Positions 36,495-44,987 are shown, numbered from the stretch's first letter. The stretch is 64,000 nucleotides of DNA from DATAXV01 sp036272915 (GCA_036272915.1 DATAXV010000018.1:1-64000), one strand, 5' to 3'. Translations and numbers: made by a program. The notes: generated by a model not told the origin, from the letters alone.

Positions 36495-37598
36495 TCAGAC
36501 TGGGGTCTGGCGCGGCTGTCGGCGATAAAAGGGCAGACCGGTGGGGTCGACGGTGACGGCGTCCCCTCCACCGCGCTGGGTCACGATGAGCGGATCGGGC
36601 GATTCGGCGGCGTCTGCCTCGACCAGTGCCAGGCCGACGCCGCGGTCCAGCGAGAAGGAGAAGGTACCGCTGGTCACGAAGCCGACGGCGGCGCCGTTCC
36701 TGCTGAGCAGCTGCCCGTGGCGGGGGATGACGCGACGGCTCCCGAGAACCCCGATCATCTTCCGCCGCGACCCGCCTCCGCGCCGCTCGCGGAGGGCATC
36801 GCTGCCCTCGAACTCACCCTTCTCCAGCTTGACCACCCACCCCAGGCCGACCTCGAACGGGTCCGTGGCGTCGTCCATGTCGCTCCCGTAGAGGCGAAGC
36901 GCCGCCTCCAGCCGGCAGACGTCCCGGGCGGCGAGGCCACAGGGAACCGCGCCGTGCTCGCAGAGCATGTCCCACAGGCACACGGCCTGGGCGGAGCCGA
37001 CGGTCAGCTCGAACCCGTCCTCACCGGTGTATCCGGTCCGCGACACGGTGATCGGGATCCCCGCCAGCTCGGCCTCACGCCATGCGAAGGAGCGGAGTTC
37101 CTCCAGATCAAGGCCCTGGGAACGCAGCAGCGACGCTGCGGCCGGTCCCTGCACGGCCAGCAGCGCGGTCTCCTCGGTGCGGTCCCGAACCTCGACGCCC
37201 GCGGGGGCATGGTCCCGGAGCCAGGCCAGGTCGCGTTCGCGATTGGCGGCATTGACCACCACCCACCACGGGTCGGCGGCCTCCTCACCTCTGCCGACGA
37301 TGAGGTCGTCGATGATCCCGCCTGACGCGCTGCAGAGCAGCGTGTACTGGCAGCGGCGGGAGCCGAGCCGGCCCACGTCGTTGGTCAGCATCCGCTGGAG
37401 GAACTCCGGCGTCCCCGGCCCGCTGACCAGGAGCCGGCCCATGTGGCTGACGTCGAAGACCCCGGTCCCCTCGCGCACCGCCCGGTGCTCGTCCCGCACG
37501 CTCGAGTACTGCTGCGGCAGACTCCACCCGGCGAACTCAACCATCCGGGCTTTCGATGCCCGGTGCCGGGCGTTGAGGGGCGTCGCCCTGGCGGTCAC
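36495..37598 (-). CDS. gcvT: Aminomethyltransferase (glycine cleavage T protein)
   Basis: 367 residues with a GTG start. FDVSHMGRLLVSGPG, FLQRMLTNDV, RTGYTGEDGFELTV and CGLAARDVCRLEAALRLYG are T-protein motifs. It transfers the methylene to tetrahydrofolate, yielding 5,10-methylene-THF, which links to the folK/folP genes further along. The GTG lies within the stop of the upstream sigma-like gene, so translation is coupled. Confidence 0.95.
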   Translation of the reverse strand: MTARATPLNARHRASKARMVEFAGWSLPQQYSSVRDEHRAVREGTGVFDVSHMGRLLVSGPGTPEFLQRMLTNDVGRLGSRRCQYTLLCSASGGIIDDLIVGRGEEAADPWWVVVNAANRERDLAWLRDHAPAGVEVRDRTEETALLAVQGPAAASLLRSQGLDLEELRSFAWREAELAGIPITVSRTGYTGEDGFELTVGSAQAVCLWDMLCEHGAVPCGLAARDVCRLEAALRLYGSDMDDATDPFEVGLGWVVKLEKGEFEGSDALRERRGGGSRRKMIGVLGSRRVIPRHGQLLSRNGAAVGFVTSGTFSFSLDRGVGLALVEADAAESPDPLIVTQRGGGDAVTVDPTGLPFYRRQPRQTPV

Positions 37599-38158
37599 TC
37601 GCCGTCCTGGGAGCGCTCGTCGACCATGCGCTCAATGTCGTCCATGCTGACCTCATCCGAGTCGAGGAAGGGCAGGATCTCCTCGTCATGGTGCGTGCGG
37701 GCGCGCTCCACGATCTGCCGAACCTCCAGGGTCCGGGCGACCGTCCACTCGAGCTGGCGGGCGATCTCCTCGTCCGTCGGGGGGCGGCCGTGAACTCGGT
37801 GGAGCTGGATCTCTACGCGCTCGAAGTCCTCGGCCGCCTGGACCACGACCCGGGCCTCGGTCGCCGCGGCGTCCTCGGCTTGGAGCGCCCCGTCCATGTG
37901 CTCGGAGATCGAGCGGCGGGCGAAGGCCTCGAAATCGTCAGACCCGCTCTCGTTGAAGCGGTCGATGGCCTGCAGTAGACCGACCGTCCCCTCCTGGAAG
38001 AGGTCCCCCACATCGAGCGCAGCGCCGCGGCGCGCTTCGAGCGCCTCTCTGACCCAGTCGACGTGGGTCTGCACCAGCGTCTCGCGGGCGCTCCGATCGC
38101 CTTCGGCCGCGGCGCGCAGGAGACGCTCCCGCTCCGATCCGTCGCGGTGGCTCATCAT
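37595..38158 (-). CDS. Sigma-70-like protein with regions 2 and 3 but no region 4
   Basis: 187 residues. Region 2 is recognisable: AAAEGDRSARETLVQTHVDWV, then LFQEGTVGLLQAIDRFNESG, then FEAFARRSISEHMDGAL. A region-3-like helix GRPPTDEEIARQLEWTVART follows, then an acidic tail (HHDEEILPFLDSDEVSMDDIERMVDE) instead of the -35-binding region 4. It could still bind core polymerase, as a partner, anti-sigma-like competitor or -10-only sigma. The gene heads the gcv operon and overlaps gcvT by 4 bases. ATG 38155 is an alternative start. Confidence 0.75.
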   Translation of the reverse strand: MMSHRDGSERERLLRAAAEGDRSARETLVQTHVDWVREALEARRGAALDVGDLFQEGTVGLLQAIDRFNESGSDDFEAFARRSISEHMDGALQAEDAAATEARVVVQAAEDFERVEIQLHRVHGRPPTDEEIARQLEWTVARTLEVRQIVERARTHHDEEILPFLDSDEVSMDDIERMVDERSQDGE

Positions 38159-38208
38159 CGGCTCCCATTCTAGTGACGCACCCGCGAGAGCACTGTCCAG
38201 GGCCTCCG

Positions 38209-38214
38209 TATACT
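38209..38214 (+). promoter_or_regulatory. -10 hexamer TATACT of the CPBP protease gene (leaderless type)
   Basis: TATACT ends 6 bases before the GTG at 38221 and no ribosome binding site is seen, so transcription probably begins at or next to the start codon. Confidence 0.6.
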
Positions 38215-38220
38215 GCGGCC

Positions 38221-39318
38221 GTGATACTCCCGGCAGCCGCTGCGGGTCTTCTCGTGTCGTGGCTCGACATCGCCCTTGACCTGTTTCCCGTTCCCCTCAT
38301 CCTGCTCGCGAACTGGGCCGATCGCCCAGTGCCCGCCACGCAGGGACCCAGCGCCCGCGCCCTGCGCCAGATCATCTGGCCCTTGATGGCGGTTCTCGGC
38401 GTCGGGAGCATTCTCTTCGGAGTTCTGATCCTGGCCACGCCGCAAGCCAAGGCGCGGCCCGACGCGATCGCGCAGATCGTCGCCGGGATCGCCTGCTGCC
38501 TCGTGGTCCAGCGCCCTGTGCGGGCCGCGATAGCCCGGCTGACCCCGATCTCGGCCGACAGCAGCCTCGACGCGCTCGCGATCTGCCTCACCGTCCTCAT
38601 CGTCGGCTCCCAGATCGGACAGCAGCTCTCCAGCAACATCCTCGCCAGCGTCGCCAGCTCTAGCGCCATCGGTCCCGCCGACCTGATCGCCAACGAGGTC
38701 CCCTTCCTGATCGGAGCGTTCCTCGGGGTGGGGATCTTCATGCGGCGCCGGCCGCTCGAGACGATGCGGCGCCTCGGCCTGGTCAGGCCCAGCCTATGGC
38801 AGGTGATCCTGGGCCTGGCCTCGGCCGGCGTCTTCCTGGGCTTCGTTACCGGTGTGGACGTCCTCGCCGTCCATTTCACCCCGCACCTCAACCAGGAGGT
38901 CAACCAGGCCTCCGGGCACCTCTTCAGCGGGCTGAACTCCGTCAGCGGGATCCTGCTCATCGCGCTGAGCGCCGGGATCTGCGAGGAGACCTTGTTCCGC
39001 GGTGCGCTACAGCCCCGCGTGGGCATCCTCTGGACCGCGATCGTCTTCGCGTCGGTTCACACGCAGTACGGCCTGTCGTTGGACGCGCTCGCGGTGCTGG
39101 TCCTGGCCGTGGGCCTCGGGCTGCTCCGCAAGTACTGCAACACGACGACCTCGATGATCTGCCACGTCGCCTACAACACCCTGGCCGGCGTCGCACTTGG
39201 CGGCGCGGCCATCCTGCCGATGGTCGTGGTCGAGGTCCTGCTCTTCGGCCTTCTCGGGGGCTTCTGGCTCCGGCACCGCCAGGAAGACCAGGAAGGCGTC
39301 GGCCCGCTGCCGGGCTAG
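38221..39318 (+). CDS. CPBP family intramembrane glutamic endopeptidase
   Basis: About 365 residues with about eight membrane helices. The Abi/CPBP motifs are complete: EETLFRGAL (EExxxR), FASVHTQYG (His) and CHVAYNTLAG (HxxxN). The family contains Rce1-like CAAX proteases and bacteriocin self-immunity proteins. It sits upstream of parAB and divergent from the gcv operon; the substrate is unknown. Confidence 0.85.
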   Translation: MILPAAAAGLLVSWLDIALDLFPVPLILLANWADRPVPATQGPSARALRQIIWPLMAVLGVGSILFGVLILATPQAKARPDAIAQIVAGIACCLVVQRPVRAAIARLTPISADSSLDALAICLTVLIVGSQIGQQLSSNILASVASSSAIGPADLIANEVPFLIGAFLGVGIFMRRRPLETMRRLGLVRPSLWQVILGLASAGVFLGFVTGVDVLAVHFTPHLNQEVNQASGHLFSGLNSVSGILLIALSAGICEETLFRGALQPRVGILWTAIVFASVHTQYGLSLDALAVLVLAVGLGLLRKYCNTTTSMICHVAYNTLAGVALGGAAILPMVVVEVLLFGLLGGFWLRHRQEDQEGVGPLPG

Positions 39319-39324
39319 GGGGAT

Positions 39325-39339
39325 GTAAAACGTGGAACA
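39325..39339 (-). promoter_or_regulatory. parS-like site, left of parAB
   Basis: On the minus strand TGTTCCACGTTTTAC. The half TGTTCCACG matches a parS half-site of the TGTTTCACGTGAAACA class (12 of 16 matches when extended by one base). The identical 15-mer occurs in opposite orientation at 41135-41149, on the other side of parAB. Sites near parAB and the origin are where ParB loads. Confidence 0.6.
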
Positions 39340-39433
39340 CGCCTCGGCCGCCGTTTACCGGGCCTGTTGGGCACCACGGCAGCGTCCGGATAGAATCAGG
39401 GAGGGGTCGGTGGAGCTGTATCGGATGCTATGG

Positions 39434-39485
39434 CCCTAGATCTCGAAGCTTATCCACAAAGTGGGCACAAGATGTTGATATCTAG
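39434..39485 (+). repeat. 52-bp dispersed repeat with DnaA box, copy 2
   Basis: Matches the minus strand of 9054-9105 at 49 of 52 positions. It contains the DnaA box TTATCCACA (39450-39458), then AAG and TGGGCACAA, a degenerate box in opposite orientation. It lies across the 5' end of parA, so it may provide the parA promoter and link it to DnaA. Confidence 0.85.
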
Positions 39486-40242
39486 GACCCGGACGATCGC
39501 GATCGTAAATCAGAAGGGTGGGGTCGGCAAGACGACCACCACGATCAACCTGGCCGCGACGCTGGCCGAGCAGAAGGCGGACGTCCTGGTCATCGACATG
39601 GATCCTCAGGCCAACAGCACCAGCGGCCTCGGCCTGGACAGCTCGCGGGCCCGGCGAACCGTGTACGACCTCCTGTCCGGTCAGGCCTCGATCGACGACG
39701 TGGCGGTTCCCACCCAGGTCCCGCATCTGTCGATCATCCCGTCGCAGCGCGAACTGGCCGGGGCCGAGATCGAGCTGGCGACGATGGCCGAGCGCGAGGT
39801 GCGCCTGCGGCAGGCTCTTACCGAACTGCGCGGCGGCTTCGGGTTCATCCTCATCGACTGCCCTCCCTCCCTCGGGCTGCTCACCCTCAACGCCCTCACC
39901 GCCGCGGGGGAGATGCTCGTCCCTATGCAGGCCGAGTACTTCGCCCTCGAGGGTCTGTCCCACCTCATGTACACGCAGCAGCTGGTCCGCATGAACCTGA
40001 ACCAGAGCCTCGAGCTCGGCGGGATCGTGATGACCCAGTTCGACAGCCGCACCTCGCTGGCCTGGGAGGTCCTCCAGGAGGTGCGTCGCGCGTACCCCAA
40101 CAAGGTCTTCCGGACCATGATCCCGCGCAACGTCAGGCTCAGCGAGGCGCCCAGTCACGGCGTGCCGGTGACGCTCTACGACGACCATTGCCGAGGATCG
40201 GCGGCGTACCGACAGCTTGCGCAGGAGATACTTTCCCCATGA
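39472..40242 (+). CDS. parA: Chromosome-partitioning ATPase ParA
   Basis: About 256 residues. The deviant Walker A is QKGGVGKTTT, followed by VIDMDPQANSTSGLG, LIDCPPSLGLLTLNAL and the C-terminal VPVTLYDDHCRGSAAY, all typical of chromosomal ParA/Soj. It binds DNA non-specifically as an ATP dimer and moves ParB-parS complexes. The start is unsure: ATG 39472 lies inside the DnaA-box repeat, while ATG 39430 would add 14 residues encoded by that repeat. The gene overlaps parB by ATGA. Confidence 0.95.
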   Translation: MLISRTRTIAIVNQKGGVGKTTTTINLAATLAEQKADVLVIDMDPQANSTSGLGLDSSRARRTVYDLLSGQASIDDVAVPTQVPHLSIIPSQRELAGAEIELATMAEREVRLRQALTELRGGFGFILIDCPPSLGLLTLNALTAAGEMLVPMQAEYFALEGLSHLMYTQQLVRMNLNQSLELGGIVMTQFDSRTSLAWEVLQEVRRAYPNKVFRTMIPRNVRLSEAPSHGVPVTLYDDHCRGSAAYRQLAQEILSP

Positions 40243-41114
40243 GTCGTCCTCGCCCGCGCCTGGGTCGGGGCCTCGAGAGCCTCATACCCATCTCACCCGA
40301 GGGCCAGGCGGCGTCCGCCGACGGCCTGCCCCAGTTCATCGCCATCGATCAGATCGTCGCCTCGACCGGGCAGCAGCGCACGCACTTCGCGCAGGACCAG
40401 CTCCGCGAACTCTCCTCCTCGATCAAGGAGCACGGCCTTCTTCAGCCGCTTCTGGTTCGGCGACTACCGGAGGGCTACGAGCTCATCGCCGGCGAACGCC
40501 GCTGGCGCGCCGCCCAGATGGCCGGTCTCACCAAGATCCCCGCGATCATCCGGTCCGAGGTCGATTCCGGCGACAGCCTGCTTCTCGGTCTGATCGAGAA
40601 CCTCCAGCGCGAGGACCTGAACCCGATCGAAGAGGCTCAGGGCATCCGGAAGCTGATCGACTCCTTCGGCCTGACCCACGAGGAGGCCGCCGCCCGCCTG
40701 GGCAAGCACCGGGTCGCCGTCTCCCAGGCCCTCCGGCTCCTTTCCGGGTGCCCGGCGCTCGTCTCCGCCACCGCCTCCGGCGCCATCAGCGCCGGCCACG
40801 CTCGCGCCCTCGTCGGCCTGCCCGGACGCGAGGATCAGGAGCTCGGACTCAAGGCGGTCGTGGCCAAGCGCCTGTCGGTGCGACAGACCGAGCAGTGGGT
40901 TCAGAGCTACAGTCCGCCCGCCCGCCGGCCGCGACCACCTCGGCCCTCCCGAAACGGCTACGACGAGTGGGCCCAGCGTCTCCACGACCAGTTCGGCGAC
41001 CACGTCGCGGTGCGCGGAAGCGCGGACAGCGGGAGGATCACGCTGACCTACAAGACCGCAGAGGAGAGGCAGCGCCTGGTGAACATGCTGGCCCCGGTCG
41101 AAGACGATGGCTGA
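40239..41114 (+). CDS. parB: Chromosome-partitioning protein ParB
   Basis: About 291 residues. The N-terminus RPRLGRGLESLIP is the ParA-interacting type; ParB/Srx CTPase motifs are ELIAGERRWRAAQMAG and ENLQREDLNPIEEA; the HTH includes THEEAAARLGKHRVAVSQALRLL; the C-terminal dimer domain is short. It clamps on parS with CTP. ATG 40239 overlaps the parA stop. Confidence 0.96.
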   Translation: MSRPRPRLGRGLESLIPISPEGQAASADGLPQFIAIDQIVASTGQQRTHFAQDQLRELSSSIKEHGLLQPLLVRRLPEGYELIAGERRWRAAQMAGLTKIPAIIRSEVDSGDSLLLGLIENLQREDLNPIEEAQGIRKLIDSFGLTHEEAAARLGKHRVAVSQALRLLSGCPALVSATASGAISAGHARALVGLPGREDQELGLKAVVAKRLSVRQTEQWVQSYSPPARRPRPPRPSRNGYDEWAQRLHDQFGDHVAVRGSADSGRITLTYKTAEERQRLVNMLAPVEDDG

Positions 41115-41134
41115 CCCGGATCAGCGGCGGTCAA

Positions 41135-41149
41135 TGTTCCACGTTTTAC
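41135..41149 (+). promoter_or_regulatory. parS-like site, right of parAB
   Basis: TGTTCCACGTTTTAC, identical to the minus strand of 39325-39339, lies 20 bases after the parB stop. The exact duplication on both sides of parAB in inverted order is unlikely by chance. Confidence 0.6.
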
Positions 41150-41200
41150 GTGCCTCATCCCCAGTCCCGGTAGCCCGGCGATCGCCAATGCCGAAACCTG

Positions 41201-41206
41201 TATGGT
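41201..41206 (+). promoter_or_regulatory. -10 hexamer TATGGT of lepB (leaderless type)
   Basis: TATGGT ends 8 bases before ATG 41215 with no Shine-Dalgarno between. Confidence 0.55.
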
Positions 41207-41214
41207 GATCAGCC

Positions 41215-41799
41215 ATGCGTAACCCGAAGGGCCTACTTACCGAGCTTGTCGAGGTGGCTGCGCTCGCGCTCGGTCTCTATCTGATCATCACCTTCGCCAT
41301 AGAGACAGTTCATGTAGACGGCCTCTCCATGTACCCGACCGTCCACAATGCCGACTACCTCGTCGCGCTGAAGCTGCCGTACCGCTTCCACAATCCATCC
41401 CGCGGCGACATCGTGATCATGCGCGACCCCTACGACTCCTCCCGCGACTTCATCAAGCGGGTCGTCGGCCTTCCTGGCGAGACCATCCTCATCCGGAACG
41501 CGAAGGTCTACATCAACGGCCGGCCGCTCGACGAGCCCTACCTTGCCAAGAACGACCCATGGACCCTCGACGACAACTGGCCCGTGGACGGCAAGCCCTA
41601 TAAGCTCGGCCCCTCTCAGTACTTCGTCATGGGCGACAACCGCAACAACTCGACCGACTCACGCATATTCGGCCCCATCCCCCGAAGTTCCATCGAAGCT
41701 CAGGCATGGCTGAGAGTACTTCCATTCAATCGCTTCGGATTCGTCGATCCGGTGCGACCTCACCTGCTTCCGAAGGGCGCCGCCGCACCGGCAGGCTGA
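41215..41799 (+). CDS. lepB: Signal peptidase I
   Basis: 194 residues. One N-terminal membrane anchor (VAALALGLYLIITFAIETV) is followed by the catalytic Ser in VDGLSMYPTV and Lys in RDFIKRVVGLPGE, and box E GDNRNNSTDSRIFG. It cleaves signal peptides of exported proteins on the outer face of the membrane. Confidence 0.95.
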   Translation: MRNPKGLLTELVEVAALALGLYLIITFAIETVHVDGLSMYPTVHNADYLVALKLPYRFHNPSRGDIVIMRDPYDSSRDFIKRVVGLPGETILIRNAKVYINGRPLDEPYLAKNDPWTLDDNWPVDGKPYKLGPSQYFVMGDNRNNSTDSRIFGPIPRSSIEAQAWLRVLPFNRFGFVDPVRPHLLPKGAAAPAG

Positions 41800-41818
41800 C
41801 GCCGGCGCCGAACTCCGA

Positions 41819-43129
41819 TCAGGAGATAGCGCGCAGGAACGGAGCGTCGCTGGCGAAGGGGCCGATCACCGCGAGCTGAATCGGCCGGGTGAGGATTTCC
41901 TTCGCCACTCGCGCGATGTCGCCCGGCTCGATGGCGTCGATCCGGGCAAGCTTATCCTCGATAGGCCTCACACCGCCCATCAGCAGCTGCTGCTGCCCCA
42001 TCCAGCTCGCGAGTGAGTTGGTGCCTTCCAGACCCAGAACCAGCCTGCCCTTGGTGTACTCCTTGACCCGGCCCAGCTCATCCTCGGGCAGTGACTCATC
42101 GATCAGGCGCCGGACCTGCTCCACCGCCGCCTCGATGGCGGCCACGGTCTTGGTCGGTTCAACGCCGAGCTCCACCGCCATGTACCCGCTGTCGCGGTGC
42201 TTCGAGGTGTAGCTGTGAACGTCGTAGACGAGACCCCTCTCCTCACGCAGGTCCTGGAAGAGACGTGAGCTCATCCCGTCACCGAGGACCGTCGCGATGA
42301 GATCCAGGATCTCCCGGTCCGGATCCCGATAGGAGCAGCCCCGCAATCCCAGGCATACGTGCGCCTGCTCGGTCTTCCGCCGGAGCCGCCTCACTCCGGG
42401 AGCGGTCAGCTCACCCGGGGCGTCGTTGCCCGCAACCTCGTCCGCCCGACCCACGGGCAGCGTCAGCTGCCTCTCGATGTCCTCGCGCAAAGCCGAGCCG
42501 TCAACGTCGCCGGCAACGGCCAGAACCAGGTTGCGCCTACAGTAGTGCTGCTCCAGGTGCGCCCTCGCGTCCACTGCGGACAGCCGGGCGACGCTCTCGG
42601 CCGTTCCGATCACGTCCCGCCCCAGCGGGTGCCCCGGCCACATCGCCTCCTCGAAAAGGCTCTGGACGTAGTCCTGGGGCTGATCCAGGTACATCTTGAG
42701 CTCCTCGAGAACCACCGTCCGCTCCCGCTCGACTTCCTCAGGGACCAGCCTTGGCCCGCTGACGAGGTCGAGCAGCACGTCGATGGCGAGGTCGCTCCTC
42801 GAGGCCGGCACCTTGGCCCAGTAGGCCGTGGCCTCCTTGTCCGTCCAGGCGTTGAGCACGCCGCCCACGCCCTCGATCGCCTCGGCGACGGCACGGGCGC
42901 TCGGCCGGCGCTCCGTCCCCTTGAAGACCAGGTGCTCGATGAAGTGGGAGATGCCACCAAGCTCTTCGGACTCATGGCGCGAGCCGACCCCGAACATCAG
43001 TACGAGGCTCGCCGAGAGGCGATCCCTCCGCTCGGCCACCAGCAGTCGGGCACCGCCCTCCAGCTCGTGCAGCTGATGCTGTGCGTCTGCGGTCGGGGCG
43101 ACGACGCGGGTCGCTCTAGGCTTCGCCAA
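41819..43129 (-). CDS. M16 family zinc metallopeptidase
   Basis: 436 residues. The inverted zinc motif HFIEHLVFKG (HxxEH) near residue 62 has its distal Glu in VVLEELKMY; the second half has the substrate-side R/Y motif GLVYDVHSY. This is the single-chain, half-sized processing peptidase (PqqL/YmxG type). It starts inside the small downstream-facing gene at 43116 (14-base overlap), so it is co-transcribed with jag-yidC. Confidence 0.92.
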   Translation of the reverse strand: MAKPRATRVVAPTADAQHQLHELEGGARLLVAERRDRLSASLVLMFGVGSRHESEELGGISHFIEHLVFKGTERRPSARAVAEAIEGVGGVLNAWTDKEATAYWAKVPASRSDLAIDVLLDLVSGPRLVPEEVERERTVVLEELKMYLDQPQDYVQSLFEEAMWPGHPLGRDVIGTAESVARLSAVDARAHLEQHYCRRNLVLAVAGDVDGSALREDIERQLTLPVGRADEVAGNDAPGELTAPGVRRLRRKTEQAHVCLGLRGCSYRDPDREILDLIATVLGDGMSSRLFQDLREERGLVYDVHSYTSKHRDSGYMAVELGVEPTKTVAAIEAAVEQVRRLIDESLPEDELGRVKEYTKGRLVLGLEGTNSLASWMGQQQLLMGGVRPIEDKLARIDAIEPGDIARVAKEILTRPIQLAVIGPFASDAPFLRAIS

Positions 43130-43385
43130 GCCGACCCAGCGCGGCGTACAGGATCATCGCCGTGTAGTCCGGCGGCATCCCGTCAGAGACCGCGTCCAGC
43201 GCGTCGTTCAGATAGCGCCGGACCCGATCCTGCGAGGCGACGTCCGGCTCCTCAAGGGCATCCCGGATCACCCCGGCGATCTCGCTCGGCGTGATCTCCT
43301 CGTCGCCGGCGCCGTCGGCAGCCGCGTTGGCTAGCCTGATCGCCTCACGGATCAGGTCGAAGACCGCGTCAGGCGTCCTGGCCAT
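43116..43385 (-). CDS. Hypothetical small acidic helical protein, 89 residues
   Basis: Helical and acidic (AVFDLIREAIRLANAAADG; PSEIAGVIRDALEEPDVAS; PDYTAMILYAALGRLGEA). It overlaps jag at its start (17 bases) and the M16 gene at its end, so it is firmly within the operon. No family is recognised. Confidence 0.65.
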   Translation of the reverse strand: MARTPDAVFDLIREAIRLANAAADGAGDEEITPSEIAGVIRDALEEPDVASQDRVRRYLNDALDAVSDGMPPDYTAMILYAALGRLGEA

Positions 43386-44034
43386 CCTTGTTCGGTGCCA
43401 CGACGACCCGCCGCTCCGGCTCCTCGCCGATGCTGGCCGTCTTCACCCAGGGGTCCTCGGACAGCGCCAGATGGATCGCCCGCCGCTCGAACGGCTGCAT
43501 CGCGTCCAGGGTGATCGGGTCGCCGGTCATCTTCACCTGGCGCGCGGCCCGAAGCGCGATCTCCTTGACCGTGTTCTCGCGGCGCTGCCGGTACTTCTCG
43601 ACGTCGACGATCACGCGCCGCTCCGGGCCGAGGTGCTTGCTGGCAAGCAAATTGGTCATCGTCTGCAGCGCCCGCAGGGTCTCGCCGCGCCAGCCGATCA
43701 GCATGCCCAGGTCGCGGCCCGAGACATCGACGACAATTGCCTCCGGAGTCTCACGTGCGGCGACCTGACAGCGCACACCCATCCGCTCGAGCAGCTCGGA
43801 GACGACCTTCCGGACCTCCTCCGCAGTACCCGCGGCTACGGCCGGCGGCGGAGCGGCCACCGCCGCCCTCTGTCCCGGCGTAACCGCTTCGAGGACGGAG
43901 ACCTGGACAACCGCCTCGTCGTTCGTCTCCCGGACGACCTTCACATCGACGTCACGACGGCTCTTGCCAAGCTGCACCAGGGCAGCGTCAACCGCTTCGT
44001 CGACGGTGCGTCCTCGACCTTCAGCACTCTTCAT
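43369..44034 (-). CDS. jag: Jag/KhpB RNA-binding protein (KH and R3H domains)
   Basis: About 221 residues. An N-terminal Jag-type domain (GRTVDEAVDAALVQLGKSRRDV) is followed by a long Ala-rich linker, a KH domain (SGRDLGMLIGWRGETLRALQ) and a C-terminal R3H domain (ERRAIHLALSEDPWVKTASIG). It binds RNA with KhpA and influences cell division and elongation. The ATG overlaps the yidC stop (ATGA), the classic spoIIIJ-jag pairing. Confidence 0.92.
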   Translation of the reverse strand: MKSAEGRGRTVDEAVDAALVQLGKSRRDVDVKVVRETNDEAVVQVSVLEAVTPGQRAAVAAPPPAVAAGTAEEVRKVVSELLERMGVRCQVAARETPEAIVVDVSGRDLGMLIGWRGETLRALQTMTNLLASKHLGPERRVIVDVEKYRQRRENTVKEIALRAARQVKMTGDPITLDAMQPFERRAIHLALSEDPWVKTASIGEEPERRVVVAPNKDGQDA

Positions 44035-44987
44035 CTCGTTGGTTTCCTTGTTCGCTTCGCTGGGGGCTTGCGCTTGGCCGTGACCGGCGGTTCTCTCCGC
44101 ACGCGGCCAGATGTTGTGCGCGAGCCGTTGCTCGACGGTACGGTTGCTGTGGCGGCCACTGGGACCGCGGTGAGGGATGCTAGCTGCTGCTGCTTGGCCT
44201 TTCCGAGCAGCCCTCCCCACCCGTTGACTCGGTACTGCTGGATGATAGCGAAGCTGTTGGAGACGCACCAGTACAGGCCGAGCGCCACGGGCACCTGGAT
44301 GGCGAAGATGAAGATCATGAGCGGCATGATCACCTGCATGCTCTTCATCATTTGCTGACTCTGCTGCTCCTGCTCGGTCGCGACCGGGCTCATCGGCTGC
44401 TGCATCATCCGTGACTGCACGAACGTGGAGGCCGCCGCCAGGAGCGGGATGATCAGGTAGATCGGATCGGGGATCGGTCCCATGAGCAGGTGCGAGTGCG
44501 CCACTGCGTTGAGGTGCGGGATGAAGAGGAAGTGGTCGGCCTTGATCTTGACGTTGTCGCGAATCGAGAAGTAGAGCGCGTCGAGGATCGGGAACTGAAG
44601 CAGGGAGGGGAGGCAGCCGCTGAGGTTGGCCAGCGGGTTGATGCCGTGCTCCTTGTAGAGGGCCATCGTCGCCGCCTGCTGCTTCTGCGGATCACCCTTG
44701 TGCTTCTTCTTGATCTCCGCCATCTGCGGTGCCAGCTTCCGCTGGTTCTGAAGGTTCTTCTTGCTCGTTCGCAGCTGGAACTCGAAGAGGGGGGAGAGGA
44801 TGATCTTGATGATCAGGGTCACGGCGATGATCGCGATTCCGTAGGCACCGATCCAGGAGAGGAAGGGCACGGCCACAGCCAGGTGGTAGAACCAGCTCAG
44901 ACCACCGGAGATCGGGACCCCGAAGACCGTCCACCACAGAGTGTGGATCGGCAGGAAGACGTTGAAGATTTGACGGAAACTATTGAT
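44031..44987 (-). CDS. yidC: Membrane protein insertase YidC/Oxa1, apparent ATC start
   Basis: About 318 residues from ATC 44987. The insertase core is clear: SWIGAYGIAIIAVTLIIKIILSP with a hydrophilic-groove Arg (EFQLRTSKK), the cytoplasmic helical hairpin (QMAEIKKKHKGDPQKQQ), NLSGCLPSLLQFPILDALYFS, and a basic tail KRKPPAKRTRKPTR. The only ATG/GTG/TTG in frame is GTG 44876, which would cut off the first 37 residues, including FNVFLPIHTLWWTVFG. AAGGAG (44996-45001) lies exactly 8 bases before ATC 44987. rpmH nearby shows the same pattern. Confidence 0.9.
   Translation of the reverse strand: MNSFRQIFNVFLPIHTLWWTVFGVPISGGLSWFYHLAVAVPFLSWIGAYGIAIIAVTLIIKIILSPLFEFQLRTSKKNLQNQRKLAPQMAEIKKKHKGDPQKQQAATMALYKEHGINPLANLSGCLPSLLQFPILDALYFSIRDNVKIKADHFLFIPHLNAVAHSHLLMGPIPDPIYLIIPLLAAASTFVQSRMMQQPMSPVATEQEQQSQQMMKSMQVIMPLMIFIFAIQVPVALGLYWCVSNSFAIIQQYRVNGWGGLLGKAKQQQLASLTAVPVAATATVPSSNGSRTTSGRVRREPPVTAKRKPPAKRTRKPTR

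Noticed and set aside
38160..38220. Glycine riboswitch before the gcv operon
   Set aside because: Only about 60 bases separate the operon head from the divergent gene, too short for a glycine riboswitch, and no aptamer-like sequence is present.
39430..39472. Extra 14 N-terminal residues of ParA
   Set aside because: They are encoded by the dispersed DnaA-box repeat, which also occurs at 9 kb without parA, so they are probably not part of the protein; a start at 39430 cannot be fully excluded.
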